DNA of 64,000 nucleotides from the NCBI RefSeq assembly GCF_026262505.1, contig NC_067204.1:13968522-14032521 (forward strand). The letters run 5' to 3'. Each line of letters opens with the position of its first letter. Position 1 is the stretch's first letter. Under the pieces are notes generated by a model. That model did not search any database and was not told the origin of the DNA. It saw only the letters and a program-made list of their open reading frames with translations. This document shows, in pieces, positions 18,247 to 27,917 of the stretch. The stretch comes from Trichomonas vaginalis G3 (taxonomy: Eukaryota; Parabasalia; Trichomonadida; Trichomonadidae). The translations under genes and the position numbers were made by a program.

Positions 18247-18313
18247 AGGGCTAGAAGGGGCGCAGCCCCTGGAAGCCCCAATACCTTTTTTTTTTTTTTT
18301 TTTTTTTTTTTTT
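18247..18313. other. Polinton right-end hairpin and poly-T tract
   Basis: GGGCTAGAAGGGGC, a GCA loop, then GCCCCTGGAAGCCC form a GC-rich hairpin in otherwise AT-rich sequence. AATACC and about 25 T follow, and then the 37-bp satellite begins at once. The abrupt change marks the element border. Terminal inverted repeats are expected for Polintons, but the other end is not in the window, so this cannot be confirmed here. Confidence 0.55.
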
Positions 18314-18835
18314 GAATGCCATAAAACATTGATAAATATGAAAAGAAATGGAATTTGATAAAACAATAATAAACATGAAATGAAAGAGAATTCTATAAAC
18401 CAATGATAAATATGAAATGAAAGAGAATTCTATAAAACATTGATAAATATGAAATGAAAGAGAATGCCATAAAACATTGATAAATATGAAAAGAAATGGA
18501 ATTTGATAAAACAATAATAAACATGAAATGAAAGAGAATTCTATAAACCAATGATAAATATGAAATGAAAGAGAATTCTATAAAACAATGATTAATATGA
18601 AATGAAAGAGGATTTCATAAAACAATGATAAATATGAAAAGAAAGAAGATTTCATAAAACAATGATAAATATGAAAAGAAAGAAGATTTCATAAAATAAT
18701 GATAAATATGAAAAGAAAGAGAATGAAATAAAACAATAATAAATATGAAATGAAAAAGAATTCTATAAAACGATAATAAATATGAAAAGAAAGATAATGA
18801 TCTAAAACAATGATAAATATTGAAAGAAAGAGAAT

Positions 18836-18943
18836 AAGTTTCATGTTAACATCTGCGCCAAGCTCAACTAGGAATTGGACGATTTCTATTGAGTTCGCTT
18901 TGATTGCAATACTAAGAGGGCATTCATTAACATCGAGAGAATT
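18836..18943 (-). repeat. Ankyrin unit embedded in satellite (minus copy 1)
   Basis: A 36-codon block reading NSLDVNECPLSIAIKANSIE, then IVQFLVELGADVNMKL: a canonical ankyrin repeat with P-L-x-x-A and the G-A-D-V-N turn. It joins the satellite on both sides at an ATTCTCT microhomology. It is nearly identical to the block at 19,239 and to seven blocks on the plus strand of the other locus, which have H instead of L before GAD. Confidence 0.85.
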
Positions 18944-19238
18944 TCATAAAACAATGATAAATATGATGAGAAAGAGAATTTTATAAAGCGATGATAAATA
19001 TGAGATGAAAGAGGATTTCATAAAACAATGATAAATATGAAAAGAAAGAGAATGTTATAAAACAATAATAAATATGAAATGAAAGAGAATGTAATAAAAT
19101 AATGATAAATATGAAAAGAAAGAGAATGAAATAAAACAATAATAAATATGAAATGAAAAAGAATTCTATAAAACGATAATAAATATGAAAAGAAAGATAA
19201 TGATCTAAAACAATGATAAATATTGAAAGAAAGAGAAT

Positions 19239-19346
19239 AAGTTTCATGTTAACATCTGCGCCAAGCTCAACTAGGAATTGGACGATTTCTATTGAGTTCG
19301 CTTTGATTGCAATACTAAGAGGGCATTCATTAACATCGAGAGAATT
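19239..19346 (-). repeat. Ankyrin unit embedded in satellite (minus copy 2)
   Basis: Same 108-bp ankyrin block as at 18,836, 403 bases away, and flanked by the same variant satellite units on both sides. This shows that a ~400-bp segment of ankyrin unit plus satellite was duplicated as one piece. Confidence 0.85.
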
Positions 19347-19845
19347 TCATAAAACAATGATAAATATGATGAGAAAGAGAATTTTATAAAGCGATGATAA
19401 ATATGAGATGAAAGAGGATTTCATAAAACAATGATAAATATGAAAAGAAAGAGAATGTTATAAAACAATAATAAATATGAAATGAAAGAGAATGTAATAA
19501 AATAATGATAAATATGATGAGAAAGAGAATTTTATAAAGCGATGATAAATATGAGATGAAAGAGGATTTCATAAAACAATGATAAATATGAAAAGAAAGA
19601 GAATGTCATAAAACAATGATTAATATGAAAATAAAGAGAATGTAATAAAATAATGATGAATATGAAAAGAAAGAGAATGTAATAAAATAATGATAAATAT
19701 GAAAAGAAAGAGAATGTTATAAAATAATGATAAATATGAAAAGAAAGAGAATGAAATAAAATAGTGATAAATATGAAAAGAAAGAGAATGTTATAAAACA
19801 ATAATAAATATGAAATGAAAGAGAATTATATGAAATGAAAGAAAA

Positions 19846-20733
19846 TTATATAAAACAATGATAAATATGAAAAGAAAGAGAATGTAATAAAAAAATTATA
19901 AATATGAAAAGAAAGAGATGATAAATTTTATTGATATCTTCTCCATTAGAAAGTAAATAAGATGCAATATCGTAATTTCCGAAATGCATACTTTCTGCTA
20001 TTGAATCAGGAGTTTGTCCAAAATTTGATTTAAGATACTCTGCAATTTCATAGTTTCGATAATCCAGTGCTAAATTAATCATTTTTTTAAATGATTTACC
20101 ATCTTCTATCATTTGCATAAAAATGTTTTCATTTCCACCTTGAACAGCATATCTTTCGGAGTAATCAGTGTATTGAGCTCCTAAATTTTTCAAGTAAATG
20201 AAACATAATTCTGATCCATATTTAATTGCACAGTCAAGTGGTGTGATATCATTAATCTTCTGATTAATATCTAGATTTGGGAATTTAATCTTAAGATCAT
20301 TAACTTTATCCCATGCAATATAGTATAAAGGAGATTCTGTTGAATATAAATTCAGAATTTCTTCTTCTTTCATTTTGGGTTCGAAGTTTTGGAATTTGAA
20401 ACCTTGATAATGTAGCAGCGTCGTTAATCTCTTATTTTTCGGTTCATATATGCATGAAAATGCGTTTGATATCTTTTGATAAAGTTCTGAAAATAATTTA
20501 ATTTTTTTAACACGAATTTGTGAAATAATATCAATCAGATAAAGCGTTATTTGGATAGACATTTTGTGAGTTGTTATTAATTCGATAATTTGTGAAGATA
20601 TTTGTATAATATTATTGGAATTGACGTCATATATGATTTTTGATGCTTGATCTGGGTATTCGAATACTTTAATTAGCTTATGGTCACTGTAATTACCCCA
20701 ATTCTCATGTTTTGGCTGCTCTGAACTTGACAT
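19846..20733 (-). pseudogene. Trichomonad-type ankyrin protein, N-terminal part, running into satellite
   Basis: The start is MSSSEQPKHENWGNYSDHKL at 20,733, chosen because the paralogue at 44,758 begins at the same residue. The upstream extension to 20,889 is not protein-like. The N-terminal ~140 residues are the helical domain typical of trichomonad ankyrin proteins. Ankyrin-like repeats follow (INDITPLDCAIKYGSELCFI; DYRNYEIAEYLKSNFGQTPD; HFGNYDIASYLLSNGEDINK). After DINKIYHL the frame enters the 37-bp satellite and stops at 19,846. The paralogue at 44.8 kb is about 90% identical in protein by eye. The gene's natural 3' end is missing, since the Polinton abuts the satellite. Confidence 0.8.
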
Positions 20734-20915
20734 ACTATGAAAAAATTTTGTCTGTGACACTTTTCCACTGTTCAAATAGCCTATTTTTGATAAGAATATT
20801 TTTGAAATTTTTATTTTATCGATAAAATATCGAAATTGGGAAATACAATAGCATCGAATTTTCAAATTTAAGGTCTCAGTAAGCTCCAATTTTAAGGAAA
20901 CGGATACTTTGAAAT

Positions 20916-21064
20916 TTAAGGGTGCCCTATAACGATAATGTAAACATCACAAAATTAACCTTATTAGAACTCGAATGAATGGATTATCCAGATTCTAGTT
21001 CTCAATATAATAGCCTTAAAAGTGCTTTTCTGAGGGTGGTCTATCGTCTATAGGGCACCCTTAA
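20916..21064. mobile_element. Short TTAA-flanked MITE (145 bp)
   Basis: TTAA at 20,916-20,919 is followed by GGGTGCCCTATA, and the mirror image TATAGGGCACCC is followed by TTAA at 21,061-21,064. Slightly diverged CGATA boxes extend the inverted repeat. There is no coding capacity. TTAA target duplications are known for piggyBac and Kolobok superfamilies, and the latter is known from trichomonads. The terminal bases resemble the element at 58,012 and the lone end at 52,183. Confidence 0.8.
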
Positions 21065-21439
21065 GAAATAAATACAAAAAAAAATTAAAGTTCCGGATTC
21101 GGCCAAACGATTGCTATCGTTAAAGTCCGAAAATAACATTGCCCAAATCTAATCATAGATCCTAAGTTTAAAAGAAGTTTATTTTGAAATTTACCAACAA
21201 TAACTTTTGAAGGCTACACGAACGCCCATCTGACTTTAATTCAAATTTTTGACAACTGGCGTGAAGCGACATTGAAAATTAACCTTAACCATCTGAATTG
21301 AAAGCCCTATGGGTGTAAGTACACCCTTTACGTTCATTGAAAGAGAAAAAAAATCTTCGGTTTAATGCATCAGAAATGCAAATATCGCAAAACAAATGTA
21401 ACAATAAAAAAATATTAATGGCAATGGATTTTATTGATA

Positions 21440-23721
21440 TTAAGGATACCCTTACATGTCAGATTTTTTGCGCATACGAAGAAGTCATGCTAGACATGAG
21501 CTATAAACCTGAAATTTTAGCAACATATTTAAAACTTTTTAAACTACAATACACTTTAATATTCAAGAACAAAAATATTCTTTTTAGAAATTACATAATT
21601 ATTTTATGTGAAATCTATATAAAAACATATTTTGCGAGCGTAACTTTTTTCTTTATAAGCACCTTATATGACTGATAAACTGTGAAGGCACATAATTGTT
21701 AATTCATAGAGTTGATATGTTTCCAAAATTGAGAGGAAATTTGAAAATTGAATACCCTTTCAATTCAATTTTCAAAAGATATCAGCTCCTTCAATAATTG
21801 AAGGACGATTTTGATCATTTGCTCTTAAAACAAGTATGCCATGGAGAAAAAAGTTACGCTCGCAAATCTGAAATATAACTATCATATAAAAAAATTAAAT
21901 TTCTAATTTTTTACTCTATAGATATTATTGGCCATTTGTGTAATGCATAAAAGTTTATGTCATATGCATACATTTGGAAGTATGGGAGACGAGGGAAATT
22001 ACTTCTATGAGGCACTAGGATTTTTAAAAATTTCTCTATCGGACTCACCATTCAATTTCTCGAAAATTAAAAAAAATCAATAATAGCTAAAATGTATTAT
22101 GCATAACAAATTTTAATGTTACACGGTATTTTTTGAACTTCATGACATGAATTTTCTTTATATTATTTTTTTTGGATTTTCTATGATTTATGCGATAGGC
22201 TGGAACAACATTGTAAGTGCAATGATATCATTTATAGAGAAATCTAAAACTTCAGCATTCAGAACTCGCAACCACAAAAATATTCATTTGCTAAGTAAGT
22301 AAAGTTGATTAAGTTCGACACTTAGCTTTTATACGTAAAACCAAGTGTGTATTGTTATTTCTTGTTAAATTATTGAGAAAAAAATAAATTGTAAGAGAAA
22401 CGATACTGATTATTGAAATAATATTGAGGGTAGCTGCAGATTTCTTCATTAACATGCCGGAAATTTGTTAATCTTGGTTTTCTATCATAAAATCTGTCGA
22501 AGAATCTAAAAACGGAGATATAAAATAGAGATCATGTAAATCTAGAGTATCCTGTCAGAAAAATAGACTAAGCATGTAACCCTTTTTTGGTCATAAACAC
22601 TTTTTACCACTTAGTCATACAGATGATCATTAAATTTAAACGAGCACTTTTTGTCAGAATTTATTCTTTTACAAAGACAGAAGATTTTAGTATTATTTAA
22701 TATTAGTGCTGTAGCAAAATTCAAAAAATGGTGAAAATTCAGTGAATTTGTGAATTCACATTTTTTTTCGACATTTTTCTTGATATATCCATGCACATTA
22801 AGAACACAGCTTTGATACACTTAAAAAAGCATATTTCATATGAAATTGTTAAAGAAATAAACAATTTATATATAAAAATTGCACTTATGGGCAGTTTAGA
22901 TATATAATTTATATATAACATATATACAAATCCATAGACAAAGTGCAATAACTACAATGTTGTAGAAAATTACAGCAGAAATACTGACTTTTTGAAGGAT
23001 AATAAGAATTCTTCTAAATGTTGTATTTTTATAATTTGATTGATTTTTTTTACTATTTCATTAATCTTTTATGAATAATAATTATTTTTAATATATGTGC
23101 TATTAAAATTTCAAATTTTGACTAATATATCTAAGTTATCTGAACGAAACATTTAGAAAATATCATACTTACATTGAAATAGCAAGTAGAGCATATTAAT
23201 AGCAAGTTTCTTGGCTTTATATCTATCATCTATTGTTGTTTGATCAAACAAAATTCACTCTATTATATGGTGTCAATTAATTAAAACAATTTTTAATAGT
23301 TATTTATTTAGTGCGAATAAGTGCAAACTCATAAATGAATAACTTAATAGTAGAAATGAATTATCTGATATAAATCTCACATTTTGTCCATCAGAAATAC
23401 TTTAATTGCATACGCATAACTATTAGTAATACGTCTGGAGTGTCAATTAATAACAATCCCACAACAAGTAAAATTCAGATTTTTATTAAACTTATTTTTT
23501 CCTAAAAGTTTTCTCAAATTACTATATATACATATGTGGATAAAATAATAGTAATATTGTAAAAAATTAGATAATTTTTTTTATTTGAGAACCTCTCAAA
23601 AGTTCATTCAATTTATCAATTGTTTCAGTTTGATGTATATTCATTTCTGGAGCCTAAAACTTTAGCAATCATGACAATATCATATTCTCTTTCTAACTAC
23701 GCAATGTAAGGGTATCCTTAA
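21440..23721. mobile_element. TTAA-flanked 2.27-kb DNA element without intact transposase
   Basis: TTAA (21,440-21,443) precedes GGATACCCTTACAT, and the perfect mirror ATGTAAGGGTATCC precedes TTAA (23,718-23,721). The interior is AT-rich and has no long frame; the few 60-110 codon frames look like chance. A 235-bp MITE is nested inside at 21,631. This is a non-autonomous or decayed DNA transposon of a TTAA-specific superfamily. Confidence 0.8.
21631..21865. mobile_element. 235-bp MITE with perfect 21-bp inverted ends
   Basis: Begins TTTGCGAGCGTAACTTTTTT and ends with the exact mirror of its first 21 bases. It is nested in the TTAA element at 21,440. No clear target-site duplication is visible. 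There is no coding capacity beyond a chance frame crossing its left end. Confidence 0.75.
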
Positions 23722-24033
23722 CTGATTTAATGGAACGCAGGGGCTCTCCGGTGGAGCTATTGTCACCAATTGGCGCAATATATTTTCCCTCCATTGTTCC
23801 ATGTATAATATAATGACAGAAATAAATCCGAATAAAATAATCAATATTTATCAATAAACTTATATTATTTTTAACATAAGGTCAGAAATGTACCATCATA
23901 AGGCTTAATGCATTCAAGAAAAGAATGAGATAAAAATCAAATTGAATTATCAATGAAATTTAAAAATAAATAAAAAAAAATCATTAATGAAAAAAATACA
24001 ACATTTACAAATGAATAAAAACATTATTATTAA
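23722..24033. other. Intergenic spacer
   Basis: Apart from a short GC-richer patch near 23,738-23,790 (CAGGGGCTCTCCGGTGGAGC, with a small inverted match between ATGGAAC and GTTCCAT around it), it holds only AT-rich sequence. It probably includes the 3' flank of the gene at 24,034. Confidence 0.5.
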
Positions 24034-25782
24034 TCAAACAGAAGAAACATTCTTAGATTTAATTGGAGCTCTGTAAATTGCAGCTTCAAATGTGAGTTTT
24101 CCTACTTGTTTGTTCTGAGTATTCCATAGAGGAACAGTCTGTGTCATCTCTTTGTTTCCATCTAAGAACGGAAGCATGTTGACTTCTGTTCTCGCGGCTT
24201 CTGTCAACATATCTTCTCTCTGACGACAAATAATGACAGAAGCTGATGTCCTTTCGAGGTATTCTGCAAGGAAGAAGTCATTCTTGCAAACAAAGATCAT
24301 TCTTGAGTTGAAAACTCCTGATGTTATGTCAACTGGCTGAGATTCTGTGGATTGATGCTCCAAAAGCTCAACATTGAGGAATACTTTGGATGGTTTCTTT
24401 CCTATGAAGCTGTGTTCGAAAGAAAACGTCTTGAAGTAGATAATAATTGCGGTTTGATCTTGGCCGATCTGGAAAATGTCCTGTTTAGTGAATTTGATGC
24501 TTGGAGCACCTTTAATGAACTCTGGCATTGCATGAACTTGGTCTGTTGGCAACTTTTCGTATTCATTTGCAATATCAGTGAGAGAATTCTCGAGTTTGGA
24601 GATGTTTTCACGTTTAATATCACTCTCATGCTGTAGTTGTTGATCTTTGTTCTGTAATTCTTCGATTTCTTGTTGAATATCTCGGATTTGTTGCTCAAGT
24701 TCTGTTTTTTCTTTGTTTTTATCAACAACGTCTTGTGGAGATAGGGCGTAACTCTCCATTTGTGCAATAAAGTTATTAAACTTCATGTTGGTCGAAGGAT
24801 CTTCATTTAATTGTTCTTTGAGTTTATCTAGCTCTGCTGTGATTTCTTCTTCCTTTGATGACTTCTTTGGTGATGTAGCTTCGAGTTCATGGATCTTTTG
24901 TTCAAGATTTGCGTTTGATTCTTCTAATCTGGCTGAATCATTTTGGAGATCGGCAATTTCTCGCTTGAGCTGATCTTTGGCAGCTTGTTCCTTAGCCTTG
25001 TTAAGTCTTTCTATTCTTGCTTCATTATCTAGGCCAGAAGCGTCAATTTCTGACTGAAGTTGGGCATTTTGAGATTCTAGGTCTTGCGCCTTCTGTAATT
25101 CTTGTTTCTTTTGTTCTAATTTCTTGTAATAATCGTTATATTCTCTTTGCGCTTGAGTGTTTTGGTCTGCTTGAGATTGATATCCATGAACAACATCATC
25201 TCTGTGCATTTCGAGCTTTTCATACTGTTTCCTTAATGTATCTAAGTCAGCTGTTAACTGATCTGATTGCTGTCTGTACTTATTCAAATTCATTCTTCTT
25301 TGAATTACTTCTCCGAAGCCAATTTGTTCTTTATCTGCATCCATTTGATCATTCAATTCTTCTGGAGTTGCTTTTCCATGTAATACAAGTAATGCAAAGT
25401 CAATATTTGGATCATGATGTTTAGAATTGTAATCATTTAACTGTTTAATCACATCAGTTCTCGATTTTGAACGTGCACTGCTACCTTTAAAGTTTGCTGC
25501 AACTGGTTGTTTAACTCTTGTCGCTGTAGCACCAGTTAATGCTTTAAAACTTCTGACTTGACGAAGTAAATTGTTTCGACGTCTTTGTTTTCGTGCAAGT
25601 TCTGCTTCAAGTTGCTTGATTTTTAACTGTAATTCCTTTACTTGGTCATCAGGGCCAATCTCTGATTTGGCTGTAACTAAAGCTTTAGCTTTTCTTTCAA
25701 GTGATTCACAATTCTTTAAAAACTCTTCTTTGAGATCATCAAGTGAAAGTTCTCCAGCTGTCCTTGCTTTTGGTGACAGCAT
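24034..25782 (-). CDS. Coiled-coil protein with C-terminal C2 domain (RPGRIP1-like plan)
   Basis: 582 residues, intronless. Residues ~15-415 are almost continuous coiled coil rich in Q, E, K and L (NLNKYRQQSDQLTADLDTLR; EKTELEQQIRDIQQEIEELQ), with a short globular break near 100-160. Residues ~430-570 look like a C2 beta-sandwich: KTFSFEHSFIGKKPSKVFLN, SGVFNSRMIFVCKNDFFLAE, then VPLWNTQNKQVGKLTFEAAI. A long coil followed by a C2 domain with an F-x-S-x-x-x-V-x-x-D/N-F-F-L-x-Y-L pattern is the plan of the RPGRIP1/fantom ciliary family. Trichomonads have flagella, so a basal-body role fits, but other coil-C2 proteins remain possible. The start codon follows the AT-rich leader directly. Confidence 0.7.
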   Translation of the reverse strand: MLSPKARTAGELSLDDLKEEFLKNCESLERKAKALVTAKSEIGPDDQVKELQLKIKQLEAELARKQRRRNNLLRQVRSFKALTGATATRVKQPVAANFKGSSARSKSRTDVIKQLNDYNSKHHDPNIDFALLVLHGKATPEELNDQMDADKEQIGFGEVIQRRMNLNKYRQQSDQLTADLDTLRKQYEKLEMHRDDVVHGYQSQADQNTQAQREYNDYYKKLEQKKQELQKAQDLESQNAQLQSEIDASGLDNEARIERLNKAKEQAAKDQLKREIADLQNDSARLEESNANLEQKIHELEATSPKKSSKEEEITAELDKLKEQLNEDPSTNMKFNNFIAQMESYALSPQDVVDKNKEKTELEQQIRDIQQEIEELQNKDQQLQHESDIKRENISKLENSLTDIANEYEKLPTDQVHAMPEFIKGAPSIKFTKQDIFQIGQDQTAIIIYFKTFSFEHSFIGKKPSKVFLNVELLEHQSTESQPVDITSGVFNSRMIFVCKNDFFLAEYLERTSASVIICRQREDMLTEAARTEVNMLPFLDGNKEMTQTVPLWNTQNKQVGKLTFEAAIYRAPIKSKNVSSV

Positions 25783-26331
25783 TTTTATGCTAAAATTTAG
25801 AAACGGTTTTCAATTTTTTTTTTACAAAAAAAAAATATCAACGAAAACAAAGAGCAGTAAAGGTGTATTACCTGGTCCAATTGGACTACCTATTAAATGT
25901 CTACTTATATCTCCATTCATTGCTTGAATGATAAAGAAGAATACATTATAAAGCTTGATAAGTTATAATAATTTGTTATTGTTTGTATTAGTTCATTCTA
26001 ATGAATGTATACTAGTTTTATTCCTCTTAACAATGCTATGTTTTGAGAAGATTAAGGATATTTCAGATTTACAACAACAAATATTTGTGGTTGAATTATA
26101 TAAGATAAAATTGATATGGTAAGTATCTATAGATAAGAAAAATTAAGATATTATATAACTAATTCTATTATATTTATTCATGTGCTAAAATTAAAACAAT
26201 ATACTTTATATAATTAATAAATCCCGCAAACATATACTCATATGAAACCAATCTAATGTAATTTGCACTTCATAATGCATTAAAATGCTTATAATACTAA
26301 AATTGATGAAAAATTATTAAAATTAACTTTG
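25783..26331. other. Intergenic spacer
   Basis: 550 bases of AT-rich DNA between two minus-strand genes. I see no gene, terminal inverted repeat or long hairpin in it. Confidence 0.5.
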
Positions 26332-26922
26332 TCAATGAGCTTCGATAAGATCATATTGAGGATTATGGCATAAATAGTTAAGGTGGATTTCTGTCAGCCT
26401 CTTGGTATGATATTTAAGAGATTCTATTGATTTTGGAGCTAATTGTTTAGAAAAGTTGTATAATGTGAATGTAAATGTGCCAATGCAAGAGTTACTTATT
26501 GTTTCGCTAACAATGTTCCATGCATTTTGTTCTGCTTTTTCTATTTCTATTTTTGTTTTTTCTTCGTTATCTTCCATTGTATTACATCTAAAGTTTCGCC
26601 ATAATATGTATTCGTTACGTAATTTTTCAATGACTGCGTCATATATAGGCATTATAGAAACGTGTAAATCAACAAAATCTATTTCTGCTTGATGTATATC
26701 TGTTTCAGCTTCCTCATCAGGATGTAGATCCTTAAGATGCTTGACTAATTCAAAAATTTCATGTTGATAATTCAAAGAATCATGCCAATATGTTGAAATT
26801 AGTTTTACTTCATACATCACGCGTTTAAATGGCTTATTTAATGAATCAATGTCCATAATTGTGAGAAATTCCTTATCAAAGTCCTTCAGAAGATTGGATA
26901 GTTCTTCTAAAGTTTTCTCCAT
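26332..26922 (-). CDS. Hypothetical helical protein (196 aa)
   Basis: The start is placed at the Met at 26,922 (MEKTLEELSNLLKDFDKEFL), not at 26,964, because an initiator-like TCATTG lies 18 nt upstream of it, inside the longer frame. The protein is acidic and largely helical (YQHEIFELVKHLKDLHPDEE; KIEIEKAEQNAWNIVSETIS). It has no cysteine cluster, signal peptide or membrane segment. I do not recognise the family. Short genes of this kind are common in trichomonads. It stands alone on the minus strand between larger genes. Confidence 0.6.
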   Translation of the reverse strand: MEKTLEELSNLLKDFDKEFLTIMDIDSLNKPFKRVMYEVKLISTYWHDSLNYQHEIFELVKHLKDLHPDEEAETDIHQAEIDFVDLHVSIMPIYDAVIEKLRNEYILWRNFRCNTMEDNEEKTKIEIEKAEQNAWNIVSETISNSCIGTFTFTLYNFSKQLAPKSIESLKYHTKRLTEIHLNYLCHNPQYDLIEAH

Positions 26923-26934
26923 ATTGTCAGTTTT

Positions 26935-26944
26935 TTCAATGAAA
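26935..26944 (-). promoter_or_regulatory. Initiator-like element TCATTG
   Basis: On the minus strand TTTTTCATTGAAAAAA precedes the start at 26,922, with the A of TCA 18 nt upstream of the ATG. Trichomonad genes use an initiator of the form TCA-pyrimidine-(T/A) within about 20 nt of the start codon. The match and distance fit, and they decide the start of this gene. Confidence 0.5.
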
Positions 26945-27222
26945 AATGTCAAAAACAAATTCAAAAGAATTTTACCGCAAAGGAAACATATATAAAATGA
27001 CGAATAATTTGCATATATAGATTGAGTATCCCCAACATCTGAGTTTTATAGTTCATTTTACAAAAATCTTCAAGGAAATTTTGAAGATTTAGACAAATCT
27101 AATTAAAATTACTTAAATTTGTTAAAAAATATTTTGAGTTATTTATAATAAAGAAAAGTATTTGACATTTATTAAGAAAATCGGCATTATAAAAAATAAA
27201 AATAAAAATTTCATGTATAAAT

Positions 27223-27780
27223 CTATTTTCCAGCTGCATTATCAAGCTGCATAACGAGCCAATCAACAGCTTCCTCTAATCCTTGTCCAGTTAAGGAGCA
27301 AGCTGGTAATATAGTCCAATGTTGGTTTTTGATTTCAGAAAGCTGTAGAGTTTCCATGAGCTCACTGAGAGTCAAGCAATTTGGTAAGTCTTGTTTGTTA
27401 GCTAAAATTAATATGCTGCATTTGCTTGTAGAATCGTCTTCGAGAACTCTAAATAGTTCGTTTCTGGCCTCTGTCATACGCACTCTATCGCTTGAGTCAA
27501 CTACGAATATAATTGCGTCTGTTCCGTTGAAAAATGTAGTCCAACCTTTTCTAAAAGCTGTTTGGCCGGCTAAATCCCAGCACTGTAGTCTGACATTCTT
27601 TCGTTCAATAGTTTCTACATTTGATCCGACTGTTGGTTGAGTATTTATAACAACTCCGTCGAGAAGCTTATATAACGCTGTTGTTTTGCCAGCATTATCA
27701 AGTCCGATAATTGTAATTTTGAAACGGCGCTGAGGATTTCCAAAAGCAAATCTCCAGAGGCCAGAAAGAAGACCTCCCAT
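27223..27780 (-). CDS. ARF-like small GTPase, ARL5 type
   Basis: 185 residues, the normal length for the family. MGGLLSGLW has Gly2, the N-myristoylation site, on an amphipathic helix. G1 is GLDNAGKT (26-33). The switch I motif PTVGSNVE is the form seen in ARL5 rather than ARF1. G3 is WDLAGQ (68-73), where Ala replaces the usual first Gly but the catalytic-side Gly-Gln is kept. G4 is NKQD (128-131), and G5 lies in ACSLTGQG. ARL5 proteins act on the trans-Golgi and recruit the GARP tether in animals. The gene stands alone and no intron is visible. Confidence 0.85.
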   Translation of the reverse strand: MGGLLSGLWRFAFGNPQRRFKITIIGLDNAGKTTALYKLLDGVVINTQPTVGSNVETIERKNVRLQCWDLAGQTAFRKGWTTFFNGTDAIIFVVDSSDRVRMTEARNELFRVLEDDSTSKCSILILANKQDLPNCLTLSELMETLQLSEIKNQHWTILPACSLTGQGLEEAVDWLVMQLDNAAGK

Positions 27781-27917
27781 TAAATTGAATAGAAAACAAT
27801 CGGAGAAATTTTCACTTTTATCGTTTTGAACTCAATTCTAAAATAGTCGCATACTTATGTTCGATCTCATGACATTTTCTCTTAATATGTAATAATTTAG
27901 CTTTTTCTGATTTCATT

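Larger units (their letters stand above)
1..18313. mobile_element. Polinton/Maverick element, left end outside window, broken
   Basis: Gene content defines the family: protein-primed DNA polymerase B, retroviral-type integrase, FtsK/HerA-like packaging ATPase, SF3 helicase and candidate capsid proteins lie together on both strands. The left terminus is not in the window. The right terminus is placed at a GC-rich terminal hairpin followed by a run of about 25 T, directly before the 37-bp satellite. Roughly eight to ten of about thirty genes look interrupted, so the copy is a fossil. Many frames are still open, which suggests a fairly young insertion. A hairpin repeat occurs five times inside it. 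The exact right border is uncertain by about 30 bases. Confidence 0.9.
18314..19920 (-). repeat. 37-bp satellite array in minus-strand ankyrin locus
   Basis: About 1.6 kb of a 37-bp unit; on the minus strand it reads ATTCTCTTTCTTTTCATATT followed by TATCATTGTTTTATGAC. The trinucleotide after TTTTAT varies most. Two ankyrin-coding units are embedded at 18,836-18,943 and 19,239-19,346. A higher-order block of ~400 bp, with marker variants AAAGCGATGATAAATATGAG and ATGATGAGAAAGAG, is repeated. The array is the same satellite as at 45.6-52.0 kb and ends where the Polinton begins. Confidence 0.95.

Noticed and set aside
21300-21335. GGGTGT-AAGT-ACACCC as a further TTAA-type end
   Set aside because: It is a small self-contained palindrome without a TTAA flank or a distant partner.
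22611-22948. Minus-strand frames of 69 codons in the 21.4-23.7 kb element
   Set aside because: Very AT-rich, overlapping each other, with no transposase motif; most likely chance.
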